A stretch of 64,000 nt of DNA, taken from Kocuria soli (lineage in GTDB: Bacteria > Actinomycetota > Actinomycetes > Actinomycetales > Micrococcaceae). Positions 43,148 to 51,367 of this stretch are shown one piece after another. The first letter of the stretch is position 1. The number at the start of each line of letters is the position of its first letter. Made by a program: the position numbers and the translations under genes. Location: positions 62,001 through 126,000 of the forward strand of contig NZ_RKMF01000003.1 in the NCBI RefSeq assembly GCF_003797835.1, in the 5' to 3' direction. The notes beneath the pieces were generated by a model. That model saw only the letters and a list, made by a program, of their open reading frames with translations. It did no database searches and was not told the DNA's origin.

Positions 43148-43639
43148 ATGCTCACGTACACCGAAACCCAGATCCGCAAGAGCTTCATCAACTGTTCCAA
43201 GGGCGAGGCCCAGCGGATCAATCTCCCCAAGGATGTCCTGGGCGGTTGGGAATCGAGGATCTTCCTGGCCTGGATCGACCCCAAGGCTCCGCAGAACGGC
43301 TACATGGTCGCGGAGACCGAGGACGGCCTGCGCGGGATCGTTCTGCAGAAGAAGGCAGGCAAGGGCAGCGGCAACGCCCAGATGTGCCAGCTCTGCATGA
43401 CCCTCCACCCCGGCAGCGGAATCTCGCTGGTCTCCATCCAGCGGCCGCACACCAAGCGCGACCACTACAACTCCCTGGGCGCCTACGTGTGTGCGGACCT
43501 GGCCTGCAGCGACTACACCCAAGGGCGGAAGAAGCCCGACGGCATCCGGCAGATGGGCGAAACCCTGACACCGGAGCAACGTGCGGCCCGTACGCTCGAC
43601 AACGTCCAGGGACTGATCGGAAGGGTGCAGCAGAACTGA
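43148..43639 (+). CDS. FBP-domain (EF-G-binding, FusB-like) protein
   Basis: 163 residues from ATG 43148 with CGAGGA upstream. The start IRKSFINCSKGEAQRINLP, the central FLAWIDPKAPQNGYMV and the C-terminal treble-clef zinc finger with CQLC and CADLAC match the FBP family (elongation factor G-binding; the FusB/FusC type gives fusidic acid resistance in staphylococci). Actinobacterial members are common and their role is assumed to be rescue of EF-G on the ribosome. First gene of an overlapping operon with tspO-like and selO. Confidence 0.85.
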   Translation: MLTYTETQIRKSFINCSKGEAQRINLPKDVLGGWESRIFLAWIDPKAPQNGYMVAETEDGLRGIVLQKKAGKGSGNAQMCQLCMTLHPGSGISLVSIQRPHTKRDHYNSLGAYVCADLACSDYTQGRKKPDGIRQMGETLTPEQRAARTLDNVQGLIGRVQQN

Positions 43640-44439
43640 TGATGCGGACGGACAAAGTGGGACTGATGACCCCGATCCTGACGCTCGTGGCGGTCGCCGT
43701 CGCGATCCTGGGTGCCTTCCTGGGCAGCGGTGCGATCGGCGGAACCCCGGTCACCGAGGCCGTGGACGGGTGGTTGGCCGCGGACGCCACACCGGTCGCC
43801 CCCGGTGCGTCGGCCTTCAGCATTTGGAGCCTGATCTACCTGGGGCTGGGGCTCTACGCCCTGTGGCAATTGACTCCGCGGGCTCGGTCCTCTGACCGTC
43901 AGCGACGACTGCGCCCGTGGGCGGTGGCCGCGGCCCTGCTCAATGCCCTGTGGCTGGGAGTGGTCCAACTCGACGGGCTGTTCCTGAGCGTCGTGGTGAT
44001 CCTCGTCCTGCTCGTCGCGCTGATCCGCACCTTCCGGCTGCTCATGGCCGACCCGGCGGAGTCCACGGTCGAGGCAGTTCTCACCGACGGCACCTTCGGG
44101 CTGTACCTCGGCTGGTTGTGCGTGGCCACGGTCGCGAACATCACCGCATGGCTGGGTGCGGCCGGGCTGGCCGGGTTCGAGGGGTGGCGGTGGGCCGCTG
44201 CCGTTGTGGTGCTGGTTGCTGCGGCCATCGGCATCGCCCTGGTGGTCACCCACCGCAACGGCTTCATCCCCGGACTCGCCATAGCCTGGGGCGTCGCGTG
44301 GATTGCCGACGCACGCATGGAGGGCCAGTGGGAATCGCCCGCGCTCGTGTGGACCGCTGCCGCGGCAGCCGGGGCGGTCCTGGTCGCGATCCTCCTCAAA
44401 CCTGCCACTCACCGCGCCCCGTCCGGGAGGCAGGCATGA
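43639..44439 (+). CDS. TspO/MBR-related membrane protein
   Basis: 266 residues; the ATG overlaps the FBP stop (TGATG). Hydrophobic throughout, with about seven or eight segments; FSIWSLIYLGLGLYALWQL and a later GWLCVATVANITAWLGAAG match the tryptophan-rich TspO-related branch with longer chains than the 160-residue classical TspO. Suggested roles are tetrapyrrole or oxidative-stress sensing; unproven here. Overlaps selO by 4 bp. Confidence 0.75.
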   Translation: MMRTDKVGLMTPILTLVAVAVAILGAFLGSGAIGGTPVTEAVDGWLAADATPVAPGASAFSIWSLIYLGLGLYALWQLTPRARSSDRQRRLRPWAVAAALLNALWLGVVQLDGLFLSVVVILVLLVALIRTFRLLMADPAESTVEAVLTDGTFGLYLGWLCVATVANITAWLGAAGLAGFEGWRWAAAVVVLVAAAIGIALVVTHRNGFIPGLAIAWGVAWIADARMEGQWESPALVWTAAAAAGAVLVAILLKPATHRAPSGRQA

Positions 44440-45902
44440 CGGAACGTCCGCACCTTGAGCACACCTACGCGAAAGACATCCCACAGATGTCCGTGCGTTG
44501 GTCCGCCGAACGGTCGCCGTCGCCGTCGTTGGTGGTGCTTAACGACCGCTTGAGCCGAGACCTCGGTCTGGACCCCGACTTCCTGCGCTCGCCCGACGGA
44601 CTCGCGCTGCTGACCGGATGGGCCGACGACGACGAACCGGCCACCTATGCCCAGGCCTATGCCGGGCACCAGTTCGGGCAGTTCGTCCCGCAACTCGGCG
44701 ACGGGCGCGCCCTCCTGGTCGGCGAGGTGCTGGATCGGCAAGGTACCCGGCGCGACCTCCACCTCAAGGGGAGTGGCCGCACGCCCTTCTCCCGCGGTGG
44801 CGACGGCAAGGCCCCGCTGGGCCCCATGCTGCGCGAATACCTGGTGGGCGAGGCCATGCACGCCCTCGGCATCCCGACCACTCGCGGCCTGGCGGTGGTG
44901 GCAACCGGTGAACGCATCCAGCGCCAGCAGCCCGACGCGGAGCCCGCGGCCATCCTCACGCGCGTGGCGTCAAGCCATCTACGGGTGGGTACGTTCCAGT
45001 TCGCCGCCGTGCACCGGACCACCGAGGTCAAGCGTGCGGTGGCCGACCACGCCATCCGACGCCACTGGCCAGAGGCGGCGGAGGCCGAGAATCCGTCCCT
45101 GGAACTGCTGCGAAGCGTGATGCGCTCGCAGGCCGAACTGGTCGCGCGGTGGATGCTCGTCGGTTTCGTCCACGGGGTCATGAACACGGACAACATGACC
45201 ATCTCCGGGGAGACCATCGACTACGGCCCCTGCGCCTTCGTGGACACCTTCACCCGCAATGCGTTGTTCAGCTCGATCGACCGCGGTGGGCGCTACGCCT
45301 TCCGCAATCAGCCCGCGGCGGCTCTGTGGAACCTCTCCCGTTTCGCCGAAGCCCTGATCGATCTGATCGACGACGACGCCGACACCGCGGTCGACGCCGC
45401 GACCACGGTGCTCGAGGAGTTCGAGCCCACCTACGACGCCGCCTTGGCCCGAGGAATGGCGGCCAAGCTCGGCGTTGACCTGGCAGGGGCTCCCGATGAT
45501 GCCGTGCGGGAGTACCGGGCTTTCGTGGAGACGACCTTCGATCTTCTGGAAACGAGCGGGCTCGACTTCACGCTGTTCTTCCGCGCCGTGACGGAAGACC
45601 GCCTGCCGGACGTGGTCCAGGGCGATGACGCCGCCGCCTGGGTCGCCGAAAGGGAACGTCTGGCACGGGCTTGGGCCCCCGACGGTGCCGCGGACCCGCA
45701 GCTCATGGCGCGGACCAACCCGGTCTACATCCCGCGCAATCACCACCTGGAGCGTGCACTGCGCGCGGCCGAGGACGGTGACCTGGGGGAGTTCACCCGA
45801 CTGCTCGGCGCTGTGCGGGCACCGTTCGAACCGGATGAGCGTTTCGCCGGGCTGGAGGGGCCCGGTTCGTCGTCGTCGTTCGTGACCTTCTGTGGAACGT
45901 GA
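44436..45902 (+). CDS. selO: SelO/YdiU pseudokinase AMPylator
   Basis: 488 residues from ATG 44436, preceded by GGGAGGCAGG. Family motifs: YAGHQFGQFVPQLGDGRA, DLHLKGSGRTPFSRGGDGKAPLGPMLREYL, HGVMNTDNMTISGETIDYGPCAF. Known members transfer AMP to redox proteins and carry a conserved redox residue three from the C-terminus (Sec in animals, Cys in bacteria); here the end is F-C-G-T, so Cys is kept. Third gene of the FBP-TspO-SelO operon, pointing to a stress role. Not itself a selenoprotein despite the Sec machinery in the window. Confidence 0.92.
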   Translation: MTERPHLEHTYAKDIPQMSVRWSAERSPSPSLVVLNDRLSRDLGLDPDFLRSPDGLALLTGWADDDEPATYAQAYAGHQFGQFVPQLGDGRALLVGEVLDRQGTRRDLHLKGSGRTPFSRGGDGKAPLGPMLREYLVGEAMHALGIPTTRGLAVVATGERIQRQQPDAEPAAILTRVASSHLRVGTFQFAAVHRTTEVKRAVADHAIRRHWPEAAEAENPSLELLRSVMRSQAELVARWMLVGFVHGVMNTDNMTISGETIDYGPCAFVDTFTRNALFSSIDRGGRYAFRNQPAAALWNLSRFAEALIDLIDDDADTAVDAATTVLEEFEPTYDAALARGMAAKLGVDLAGAPDDAVREYRAFVETTFDLLETSGLDFTLFFRAVTEDRLPDVVQGDDAAAWVAERERLARAWAPDGAADPQLMARTNPVYIPRNHHLERALRAAEDGDLGEFTRLLGAVRAPFEPDERFAGLEGPGSSSSFVTFCGT

Positions 45903-46025
45903 GGCGAACGACCACGCCGTAGGGCACGGGCAAGTGGACAGCCGTTGCCCCGATTGAGACAGTCGGAGGGAACGCTGAACACCCAGAGCGAACACCCAAG
46001 CGAACACCTACAGGGGGAGAGCAGT

Positions 46026-47492
46026 ATGTCTGAGTCCACCGAGGCGGCCCCCTCAGCAGCCGCTGGTTCCGCCCGGCAGCCGACCGATCGAGCGGCGAAG
46101 CCCAAGCGTGCCGTACCCGTCCTGCTGTTCCTCTTCGTGTTCTGCCTGGTCATGGACAACGGGTTCAAGAGCCTGAACCTGCCGATCTCCGAAGACCTGG
46201 GGTTGTCCGTGGACGCCGTGAGCCTCCAGGCCACCCTGGCCGGTGTGATCATCGGCATCGGTGCGGTGGTCTATTCGTCCCTGGCCGACTTCATCAGCAT
46301 CCGCAAGCTCCTGTTGGCAGCGTTGAGCATGGTGGGCATCGGATCGGTCATCGGCTACCTGGGCCAGGAATCCTTCGCCTGGGTGCTGACCGGCCGCATC
46401 ATTCAGACCGCAGGTTTCGCCGCGGCGGAGACGCTGTACGTGGTCTACGTGACCAAGTACCTGCCCAAGAAGGACCAGAAGACCTACCTCGGGTTCTCCA
46501 CCGCAGCCTTCCAGCTGTCGCTGCTGATCGGTGTGGTCGGCGGCGGGTTCATCGCGACCTACGTCGGCTGGACCGCCCTGTTCCTGGTCTCCCTGATCGC
46601 CGTACTGGCCATCCCCGGGGTGCTCGCCTTCGTGCCCAAGAGCGCCTCCACCCGTTCGAGCTTCGACATCCTGGGTCCGTTCCTGATCGCCGTGATCGCG
46701 GGCGGGCTGATCATGTTCATGCAGGCGTTCAACTGGATCTGGCTCCTGCCCGTGGCAGTGGGCATCGCCGTGTTCGTGTGGCACATCAGCACACACGCGA
46801 ACGCGATCGTGACCAGCGAATTCTTCAAATACAAGCCCTACGTCTTCGTGCTGCTCGTGGTCTTCGTGGTCTACTCCGTGAACCTGGGCTTCGTGTTCGT
46901 CCTGCCGTTCCTGGGCTCGGACCTGTTCGGCATGGACGTCGCCCAGACATCGCTGCTGTTCGTCCCGGGGTACATCCTGGCCGTCGTCGTCGGGACCCTG
47001 TCCGGGGCCATCGCCAAGGTGCTGAACTCGCGCCAGGCCGTGACCATCGCCCTGGCCATGATCGCCGCAGGATTCCTGGTCCCGGCGGTGTTCACGGATC
47101 AATGGATCGGGTTCTACGTGATTGGCATCGGGCTGTTCGGTGCCGGGTACGCGCTCATGTACGCCCCGCTGCTGTCCACGGCGGTCGGGGAGATCGCCCC
47201 GGAGAAATCGGGTGTGGCCATCGGCTTCTACAACCTGACCATCAACATCGCCATCCCGATCGGCATCGCCTACACGGCCGCCATCACGAACTCGAGGGTA
47301 TCGTTCATGGGCTTCGCGTCCCTCGCCTCGAGTGAGCGGGCGGCCAGCTACGCCACGATCTTCTTCATCCTCGCGGCCGTTTCCCTCCTGGCCCTGGCGC
47401 TCTACTGGTTGCTCAGCGGGAACCTCAGGCGTTCAGGCCACGAGATCTACCACGTGCACACGGAGGACGACGACGCCGTCGCGGCCCACTGA
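46026..47492 (+). CDS. MFS transporter (drug:H+ antiporter-like)
   Basis: 488 residues from ATG 46026, with AGGGGGAGAG upstream. A hydrophilic 30-residue N-terminus is followed by about 14 hydrophobic segments. MDNGFKSLNLPISEDLGLSVDAVSL and VVYSSLADFISIRKLLL (helix 2-3 loop), AETLYVVYVTKYLPKKDQK and GVAIGFYNLTINIAIPIGIAY resemble the TetL/Tet38-like 14-helix MFS exporters. Substrate unknown. Its 123-bp upstream gap suggests its own promoter. Confidence 0.85.
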   Translation: MSESTEAAPSAAAGSARQPTDRAAKPKRAVPVLLFLFVFCLVMDNGFKSLNLPISEDLGLSVDAVSLQATLAGVIIGIGAVVYSSLADFISIRKLLLAALSMVGIGSVIGYLGQESFAWVLTGRIIQTAGFAAAETLYVVYVTKYLPKKDQKTYLGFSTAAFQLSLLIGVVGGGFIATYVGWTALFLVSLIAVLAIPGVLAFVPKSASTRSSFDILGPFLIAVIAGGLIMFMQAFNWIWLLPVAVGIAVFVWHISTHANAIVTSEFFKYKPYVFVLLVVFVVYSVNLGFVFVLPFLGSDLFGMDVAQTSLLFVPGYILAVVVGTLSGAIAKVLNSRQAVTIALAMIAAGFLVPAVFTDQWIGFYVIGIGLFGAGYALMYAPLLSTAVGEIAPEKSGVAIGFYNLTINIAIPIGIAYTAAITNSRVSFMGFASLASSERAASYATIFFILAAVSLLALALYWLLSGNLRRSGHEIYHVHTEDDDAVAAH

Positions 47493-47519
47493 CCGCCGCA
47501 CGGCAAGCAGACGCCGGGG

Positions 47520-48293
47520 TCAGGACGTCGGCTTGCTGTCCTTGGCGAATCGGGCGGCCTTGATGCGTTCCGGGAGGAACTTGTTGACCACCGCTGCGCG
47601 CCGGGTCTTGGCGTCCCCGCCGATCACGTGGTCCTTCCCCGCGAACAGGGCTTCCACGCCGCGTTGGGCCACCAGCGTCGGATCGTTCTTCCAGTCGTTG
47701 GAGCCGAACATGGTGTTGCCCATACCCGCGGTCTGGTGGAAGTCGGTGGCCGTGGCCCCGGGCAGCAGCGCGGTGACCGTGACGCCGTACTCCTTCATCT
47801 CCTCCCGCAGGCCTTCGGCGAAGCTGAACATGAAGGCCCTGGTGGGGCCGTAGATCGACTCGTACGGGGTCGGTGTGAGAGCGGACATCGACGTCGTGAT
47901 CAGAATCCGTCCGTCGCGTTGGTCGGCCATGGTGCGAACCACCTTCTTGGCCAGCAGGACCTGGGAGGTGATGTTGAGGGCGATCATCTCCTTCTCCGTC
48001 TCCAGGTCCGTGTCCAGGAACGCGCCACCCAGGCTGCGCCCGGCGTTGAGCACGGCCACGTCCAGGGGACGGTTCAGCGCCTCGACCTGGGACCAGACCT
48101 GCTCGATGCCTTCCTCGGTGCGCAGGTCCGCCTGGATCGGCGTCACGTTCACGCCCGGCAGTTTGGCCTGGAGGTCGTGGATGCGGTCCCCGGAACCGAC
48201 CCCGGCGATGTCGTAGCCACGGTCGGCCAGCTGCTTGGCGATTTCCAGGCCGATACCGGCCGATGCCCCGGTGATGAGCGCGAGCTTGTCCAT
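47520..48293 (-). CDS. Short-chain dehydrogenase/reductase
   Basis: 257 residues, complete classical SDR: TGASAGIG near residue 8, NAG in AVLNAGRS, active site STSMSALTPTPYESIYGPTRAF with a Y-x3-R arrangement in place of the usual Y-x3-K. The lysine replacement is notable since this residue normally lowers the tyrosine pKa. Convergent with the MFS gene (27 bp apart) and divergent from the NAT gene. Substrate unknown. Confidence 0.85.
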   Translation of the reverse strand: MDKLALITGASAGIGLEIAKQLADRGYDIAGVGSGDRIHDLQAKLPGVNVTPIQADLRTEEGIEQVWSQVEALNRPLDVAVLNAGRSLGGAFLDTDLETEKEMIALNITSQVLLAKKVVRTMADQRDGRILITTSMSALTPTPYESIYGPTRAFMFSFAEGLREEMKEYGVTVTALLPGATATDFHQTAGMGNTMFGSNDWKNDPTLVAQRGVEALFAGKDHVIGGDAKTRRAAVVNKFLPERIKAARFAKDSKPTS

Positions 48294-48374
48294 GGATTCA
48301 TCGTGCGCGCTTCAGGAAGTGCGATTCAACCGGGTGTTACGGAAGGGAACAGGGCCCACCGATAGGCTCGCGCC

Positions 48375-49232
48375 ATGAGCACCGCAGCATTGTCCGGAGC
48401 GTCCTGGCAGACGGAGGACTTCGACGTGCCCGCGTACCTGGAAGCCATCGGGCTGGCGGGCACCCCGGTGCCGTCGTCGGTGGCTCCGGACCTGGACCTG
48501 CTGACGGAACTCCACGACGCCCACGTGCGCACTCTGCCGTTCGGCAACGTGGATGTCCTCCTGGGGCGGCACCCGGGGGTCGAGCCGCGCAACGTCCAGC
48601 AGCAGTTGGTCGTCAAGGGCCGCGGTGGGTACTGCTTCGAGCACTCCCAGCTCTTCGCCGCAGCACTCGAACACCACGGCTACACCTTCCGCCGGGCCCT
48701 GGGGCGGGTGCGAGGGCTGGATTCGCCGCGGACGCACATGAGCGTCGTCGTCACGCTCGACGGTGTCGACTGGCTGTGCGACCCGGGCTTCGGGTTCAGC
48801 ATCACCCGTCCGATCGAGCTGCGCGACGGCGCAACCCAGGGGGAGGGCGACCGCCAGTTCCGGATCGAACGGTGGGGCGACCACGGGGATTCGGTCTGGG
48901 CGCTGACCAGGAACGGGGCCCTTGAGCACGTCCACGACGACCTCCCCGTGCACCCCGTGGACGTGACCATGGGACACCACATGACCTCCAAGTGGCCGGA
49001 GTCCAAGTTCCGTTCGAACCTCATGGTCATGCGGCACCTGGATCACGGGCACGTGACGCTCACACAGAGCACCCGCACGGAGCGGCACCCGGGACAGCCG
49101 ACGGCGTCGCAGGAGATCTCCGTGGCGGAGGTCGTGGACGGTGTGCGGGAACTCGGGATTCGGCTGGGGGACGACGACGCGGCGGCCCTCGCCCGGAAGG
49201 TGTCCGAGCTGAGGGCCGCTGCGTCCGACTGA
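48375..49232 (+). CDS. nat: Arylamine N-acetyltransferase
   Basis: 285 residues, the typical length. Catalytic triad in place: Cys87 in GRGGYCFEHSQLF, His121 in PRTHMSVVV, Asp136 in CDPGFGFS. LPFGNVDVLLGR is the N-terminal domain signature. Acetylates arylamines and hydrazines from acetyl-CoA; can inactivate drugs such as isoniazid in known members. Stand-alone gene with divergent SDR. Confidence 0.92.
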   Translation: MSTAALSGASWQTEDFDVPAYLEAIGLAGTPVPSSVAPDLDLLTELHDAHVRTLPFGNVDVLLGRHPGVEPRNVQQQLVVKGRGGYCFEHSQLFAAALEHHGYTFRRALGRVRGLDSPRTHMSVVVTLDGVDWLCDPGFGFSITRPIELRDGATQGEGDRQFRIERWGDHGDSVWALTRNGALEHVHDDLPVHPVDVTMGHHMTSKWPESKFRSNLMVMRHLDHGHVTLTQSTRTERHPGQPTASQEISVAEVVDGVRELGIRLGDDDAAALARKVSELRAAASD

Positions 49233-49254
49233 TCCCTGTGCTGCTCGCCGGGTC

Positions 49255-49677
49255 TCAGTCGTCGGTGACCACGAGTTCCACGGGGATGTTGCCGCGGGTG
49301 GCGTTGGAGTAGGGGCACACCTGGTGCGCCTTCTCGGCCAGTTCGACGGCCTTCTGGTGCTCCACCTCGGGGATCACGATTTCCAGGGTGACCTCCAGGT
49401 CGAAGCCGCCGGCGTCGTTGGGGCCGATGCCCACGCGGGCGCCGACGCTGGAATCACCCAGGTCGACCTTCTCCTTGCGGGCCACCAGCTGCAGTGCCGA
49501 GTGGAAGCACGCGGCGTAGCCGGCGGCGAACAGTTCCTCGGGATTGGCGCCCTCGCCGGAGCCGCCCATCTCCTTGGGGACGGCCAGATCAAGGTCCACC
49601 CGACCGTCGGTGGTGCGGGTGTGGCCGTCACGGCCTGCTCCGGTGGCGATTGCTTCAGCGGTGTACACGCTTGCCAT
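49255..49677 (-). CDS. ohr: Organic hydroperoxide resistance protein
   Basis: 140 residues from ATG 49677 with CCAGGAGGA upstream. OsmC/Ohr fold with the two redox cysteines, Cys57 in GYAACFHSAL and Cys121 in HQVCPYSNATRGN; the latter motif is specific for Ohr. Reduces organic hydroperoxides with lipoyl-type partners. Lies 47 bp after ohrR on the same strand, so a two-gene operon under OhrR is likely. Confidence 0.95.
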   Translation of the reverse strand: MASVYTAEAIATGAGRDGHTRTTDGRVDLDLAVPKEMGGSGEGANPEELFAAGYAACFHSALQLVARKEKVDLGDSSVGARVGIGPNDAGGFDLEVTLEIVIPEVEHQKAVELAEKAHQVCPYSNATRGNIPVELVVTDD

Positions 49678-49724
49678 GGTGTCCTCCTGGGTGGTTGGTG
49701 CTGGATTCTTTCGGTCACGCTTTG

Positions 49725-50171
49725 TCAGCGTGAAGTCTGTGTGGTCGATTCGGCCGCCGCCGTGAACCGGTGGGCGAGGGAGAGCAGCGCCTCCGCTTCG
49801 CTGTCCGTGATGTCGATGCCCTGGAAGATGTCGCGCTGGATCGCGGCCGCCCGGCTCTCCAACGCGCGGCCCTCGGGGGTCAGGTGGATGCTCACCCGGC
49901 GTTCGTCGGCGGCCTCCCGCCGTCGTTCGATCAGGCCCATGCCCGCCAGGCGTTTCAGCAACGGGGACAGGGTTCCGCTGTCCAGGTGAAGGCGCGCGCC
50001 GAGTTCGGAAACGGTCGTGCCGTCCTGTTCCCACAGGGCCACCAGGGTGATGAACTGCGGGTAGGTCAATCCGATCTCCGGCAGACCTGCCCGGTAGGCG
50101 TTGGTCATGGTCCGGGACGCCGCGTGAAGCGCGAAACACAGCTGGTCGTCCAGCCCGGCGATCTTGGTCAT
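49725..50171 (-). CDS. ohrR: MarR-family organic hydroperoxide sensor
   Basis: 148 residues. MarR winged helix (GLTYPQFITLVALWEQDGTTVSELGARLHLDSGTLSPLLKRL) and the reactive cysteine of OhrR at Cys12 in LDDQLCFALHAASR. The following helices carry ERRREAADERRVSIHLT, the wing. Peroxide oxidation of Cys12 releases DNA in known OhrR proteins. An inverted-repeat-like sequence upstream (50188-50208) is the likely operator for the ohrR-ohr operon. Confidence 0.93.
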   Translation of the reverse strand: MTKIAGLDDQLCFALHAASRTMTNAYRAGLPEIGLTYPQFITLVALWEQDGTTVSELGARLHLDSGTLSPLLKRLAGMGLIERRREAADERRVSIHLTPEGRALESRAAAIQRDIFQGIDITDSEAEALLSLAHRFTAAAESTTQTSR

Positions 50172-50187
50172 GATCCAACCGTAGACC

Positions 50188-50208
50188 GCAATTGAGTTGT
50201 GCGCAATG
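50188..50208 (-). promoter_or_regulatory. Probable OhrR operator
   Basis: ATTGAGTTGTGCGCAAT (50191-50207), with ATTG...CAAT ends, lies 20-36 bp before the ohrR ATG. Composition and position resemble OhrR operators; not proven. Confidence 0.5.
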
Positions 50209-50221
50209 TACTTTGGCTGCA

Positions 50222-50276
50222 GAGATCATGCTTTCCAGCGTGGTTCACGCCTACGAAAGCCGGAAACCATGATCTC
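50222..50276. repeat. Imperfect inverted repeat upstream of deoD
   Basis: GAGATCATG (50222-50230) pairs with CATGATCTC (50268-50276) and TTTCC (50232-50236) with GGAAA (50262-50266): 14 pairs with one C-C mismatch. The loop holds a further perfect GCGTG-GTT-CACGC hairpin (50238-50250). Could terminate a transcript, be an operator, or be a dispersed repeat. Confidence 0.55.
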
Positions 50277-50350
50277 GATGCAGCATGAATGAGGCAGCGT
50301 GGCATCCTGGCGGTTCCATCACGCTTCGGTCGTTCACCTCGAGGAGACCC

Positions 50351-51070
50351 ATGCTCGACACCCACGGCAAGTCCACGCCGCACATCCAACCCGACGGCGC
50401 CCCCATCGCCGAGACCATCCTGCTTCCCGGTGACCCGCTGCGCGCCAAGTTCATCGCGGAGACGTACCTGGAGGGGGCCGAGTGCTTCAACCAGGTGCGC
50501 GGGATGCTCGGCTTCACCGGCACCCACCGGGGCAAGGAGGTCTCCGTCATGGGGACCGGCATGGGCATGCCGTCCATGGGGATCTACAGCTGGGAACTCA
50601 TCAATGTCTTCGGGGTGCAGAACCTGATCCGCGTGGGTTCCTGCGGGGCCCTGCAGGACCAGCTGAACCTGTACGACGTCGTCATGGCCCAGGGGGCCTC
50701 CACGGACTCGAACTACGCGAACCAGTACCAACTGCCGGGCACCATTGCCCCGTTGGCCTCGTATCAACTGCTGGAGCGGGCCAAGCGCGCCGCGGACGAA
50801 CTCGGTGCCACCACGCACGTGGGTGGGGTGGTCTCGAGCGATGTCTTCTACAACGCCAATGACCAGGTCAACCAGCGCTGGGCGTCCATGGGCATGCTGG
50901 CGGTGGAGATGGAGGCTGCGGCGCTCTACTTGAACGCGGCAGCGGTGGGGGTGAATGCACTGGCGCTGTTCACCGTGAGCGACCACATCATGCGCCAGGA
51001 GGAGACCACGCCGGAGGAGCGGCAGACGGCCTTCACCCAGATGATGGAAATCGCCCTGACCCTGACCTGA
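50351..51070 (+). CDS. deoD: Purine nucleoside phosphorylase, DeoD type
   Basis: 239 residues from ATG 50351 with GAGGAG upstream. Hexameric bacterial PNP signature: LLPGDPLRAKFIAETYL, MGTGMGMPSMGIYSWELI, RVGSCGAL, and VEMEAAALYLNA, with the catalytic D in TVSDHIM. Cleaves purine (deoxy)nucleosides with phosphate. Flanked by palindromic repeats on both sides. Confidence 0.95.
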   Translation: MLDTHGKSTPHIQPDGAPIAETILLPGDPLRAKFIAETYLEGAECFNQVRGMLGFTGTHRGKEVSVMGTGMGMPSMGIYSWELINVFGVQNLIRVGSCGALQDQLNLYDVVMAQGASTDSNYANQYQLPGTIAPLASYQLLERAKRAADELGATTHVGGVVSSDVFYNANDQVNQRWASMGMLAVEMEAAALYLNAAAVGVNALALFTVSDHIMRQEETTPEERQTAFTQMMEIALTLT

Positions 51071-51113
51071 CACCCGCGTGCCTCGTGCCGCGACCCCTCG
51101 TGTGCGCGACGCT

Positions 51114-51176
51114 CGTCGAGACCTCCGAAACGGCCCTTCGCAGCGCGAAACCTGGGCCTTTTCGGAGGTCTCGACG
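51114..51176. repeat. Long palindromic element downstream of deoD
   Basis: Bases 51114-51130 and 51160-51176 form a perfect 17-bp stem with CGTCGAGACCTCCGAAA as left arm; inside, after one mismatch, GGCCC/GGGCC (51132-51136 and 51154-51158) extends it. It lies in the 297-bp gap between deoD and the GAPDH gene. It could be a bidirectional terminator or a dispersed intergenic palindrome. The remainder of the gap (51177-51367) shows no gene and only the GAPDH promoter is expected there. Confidence 0.7.
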
Positions 51177-51367
51177 CGGGCGGGCTGCGCGGTCCGCGGC
51201 GGCTTTCGGCGCGGGGCCGCCGGGTAGGATCGACGACGGGCGCGGGACCTCGCGTCCGTGGCGGTCGCAGGAGCGATCGCGTGCGTGATCCCACCGTGTG
51301 ATCGCGCGGCATGACTGACAACCAAGCGGCTGACACAAGGACGTGCGGCCGAGGAAGCAGGGCATCA

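Noticed and set aside
44436-45902. SelO as a second selenoprotein
   Set aside because: The C-terminal redox residue is a TGC Cys codon, as in most bacteria.
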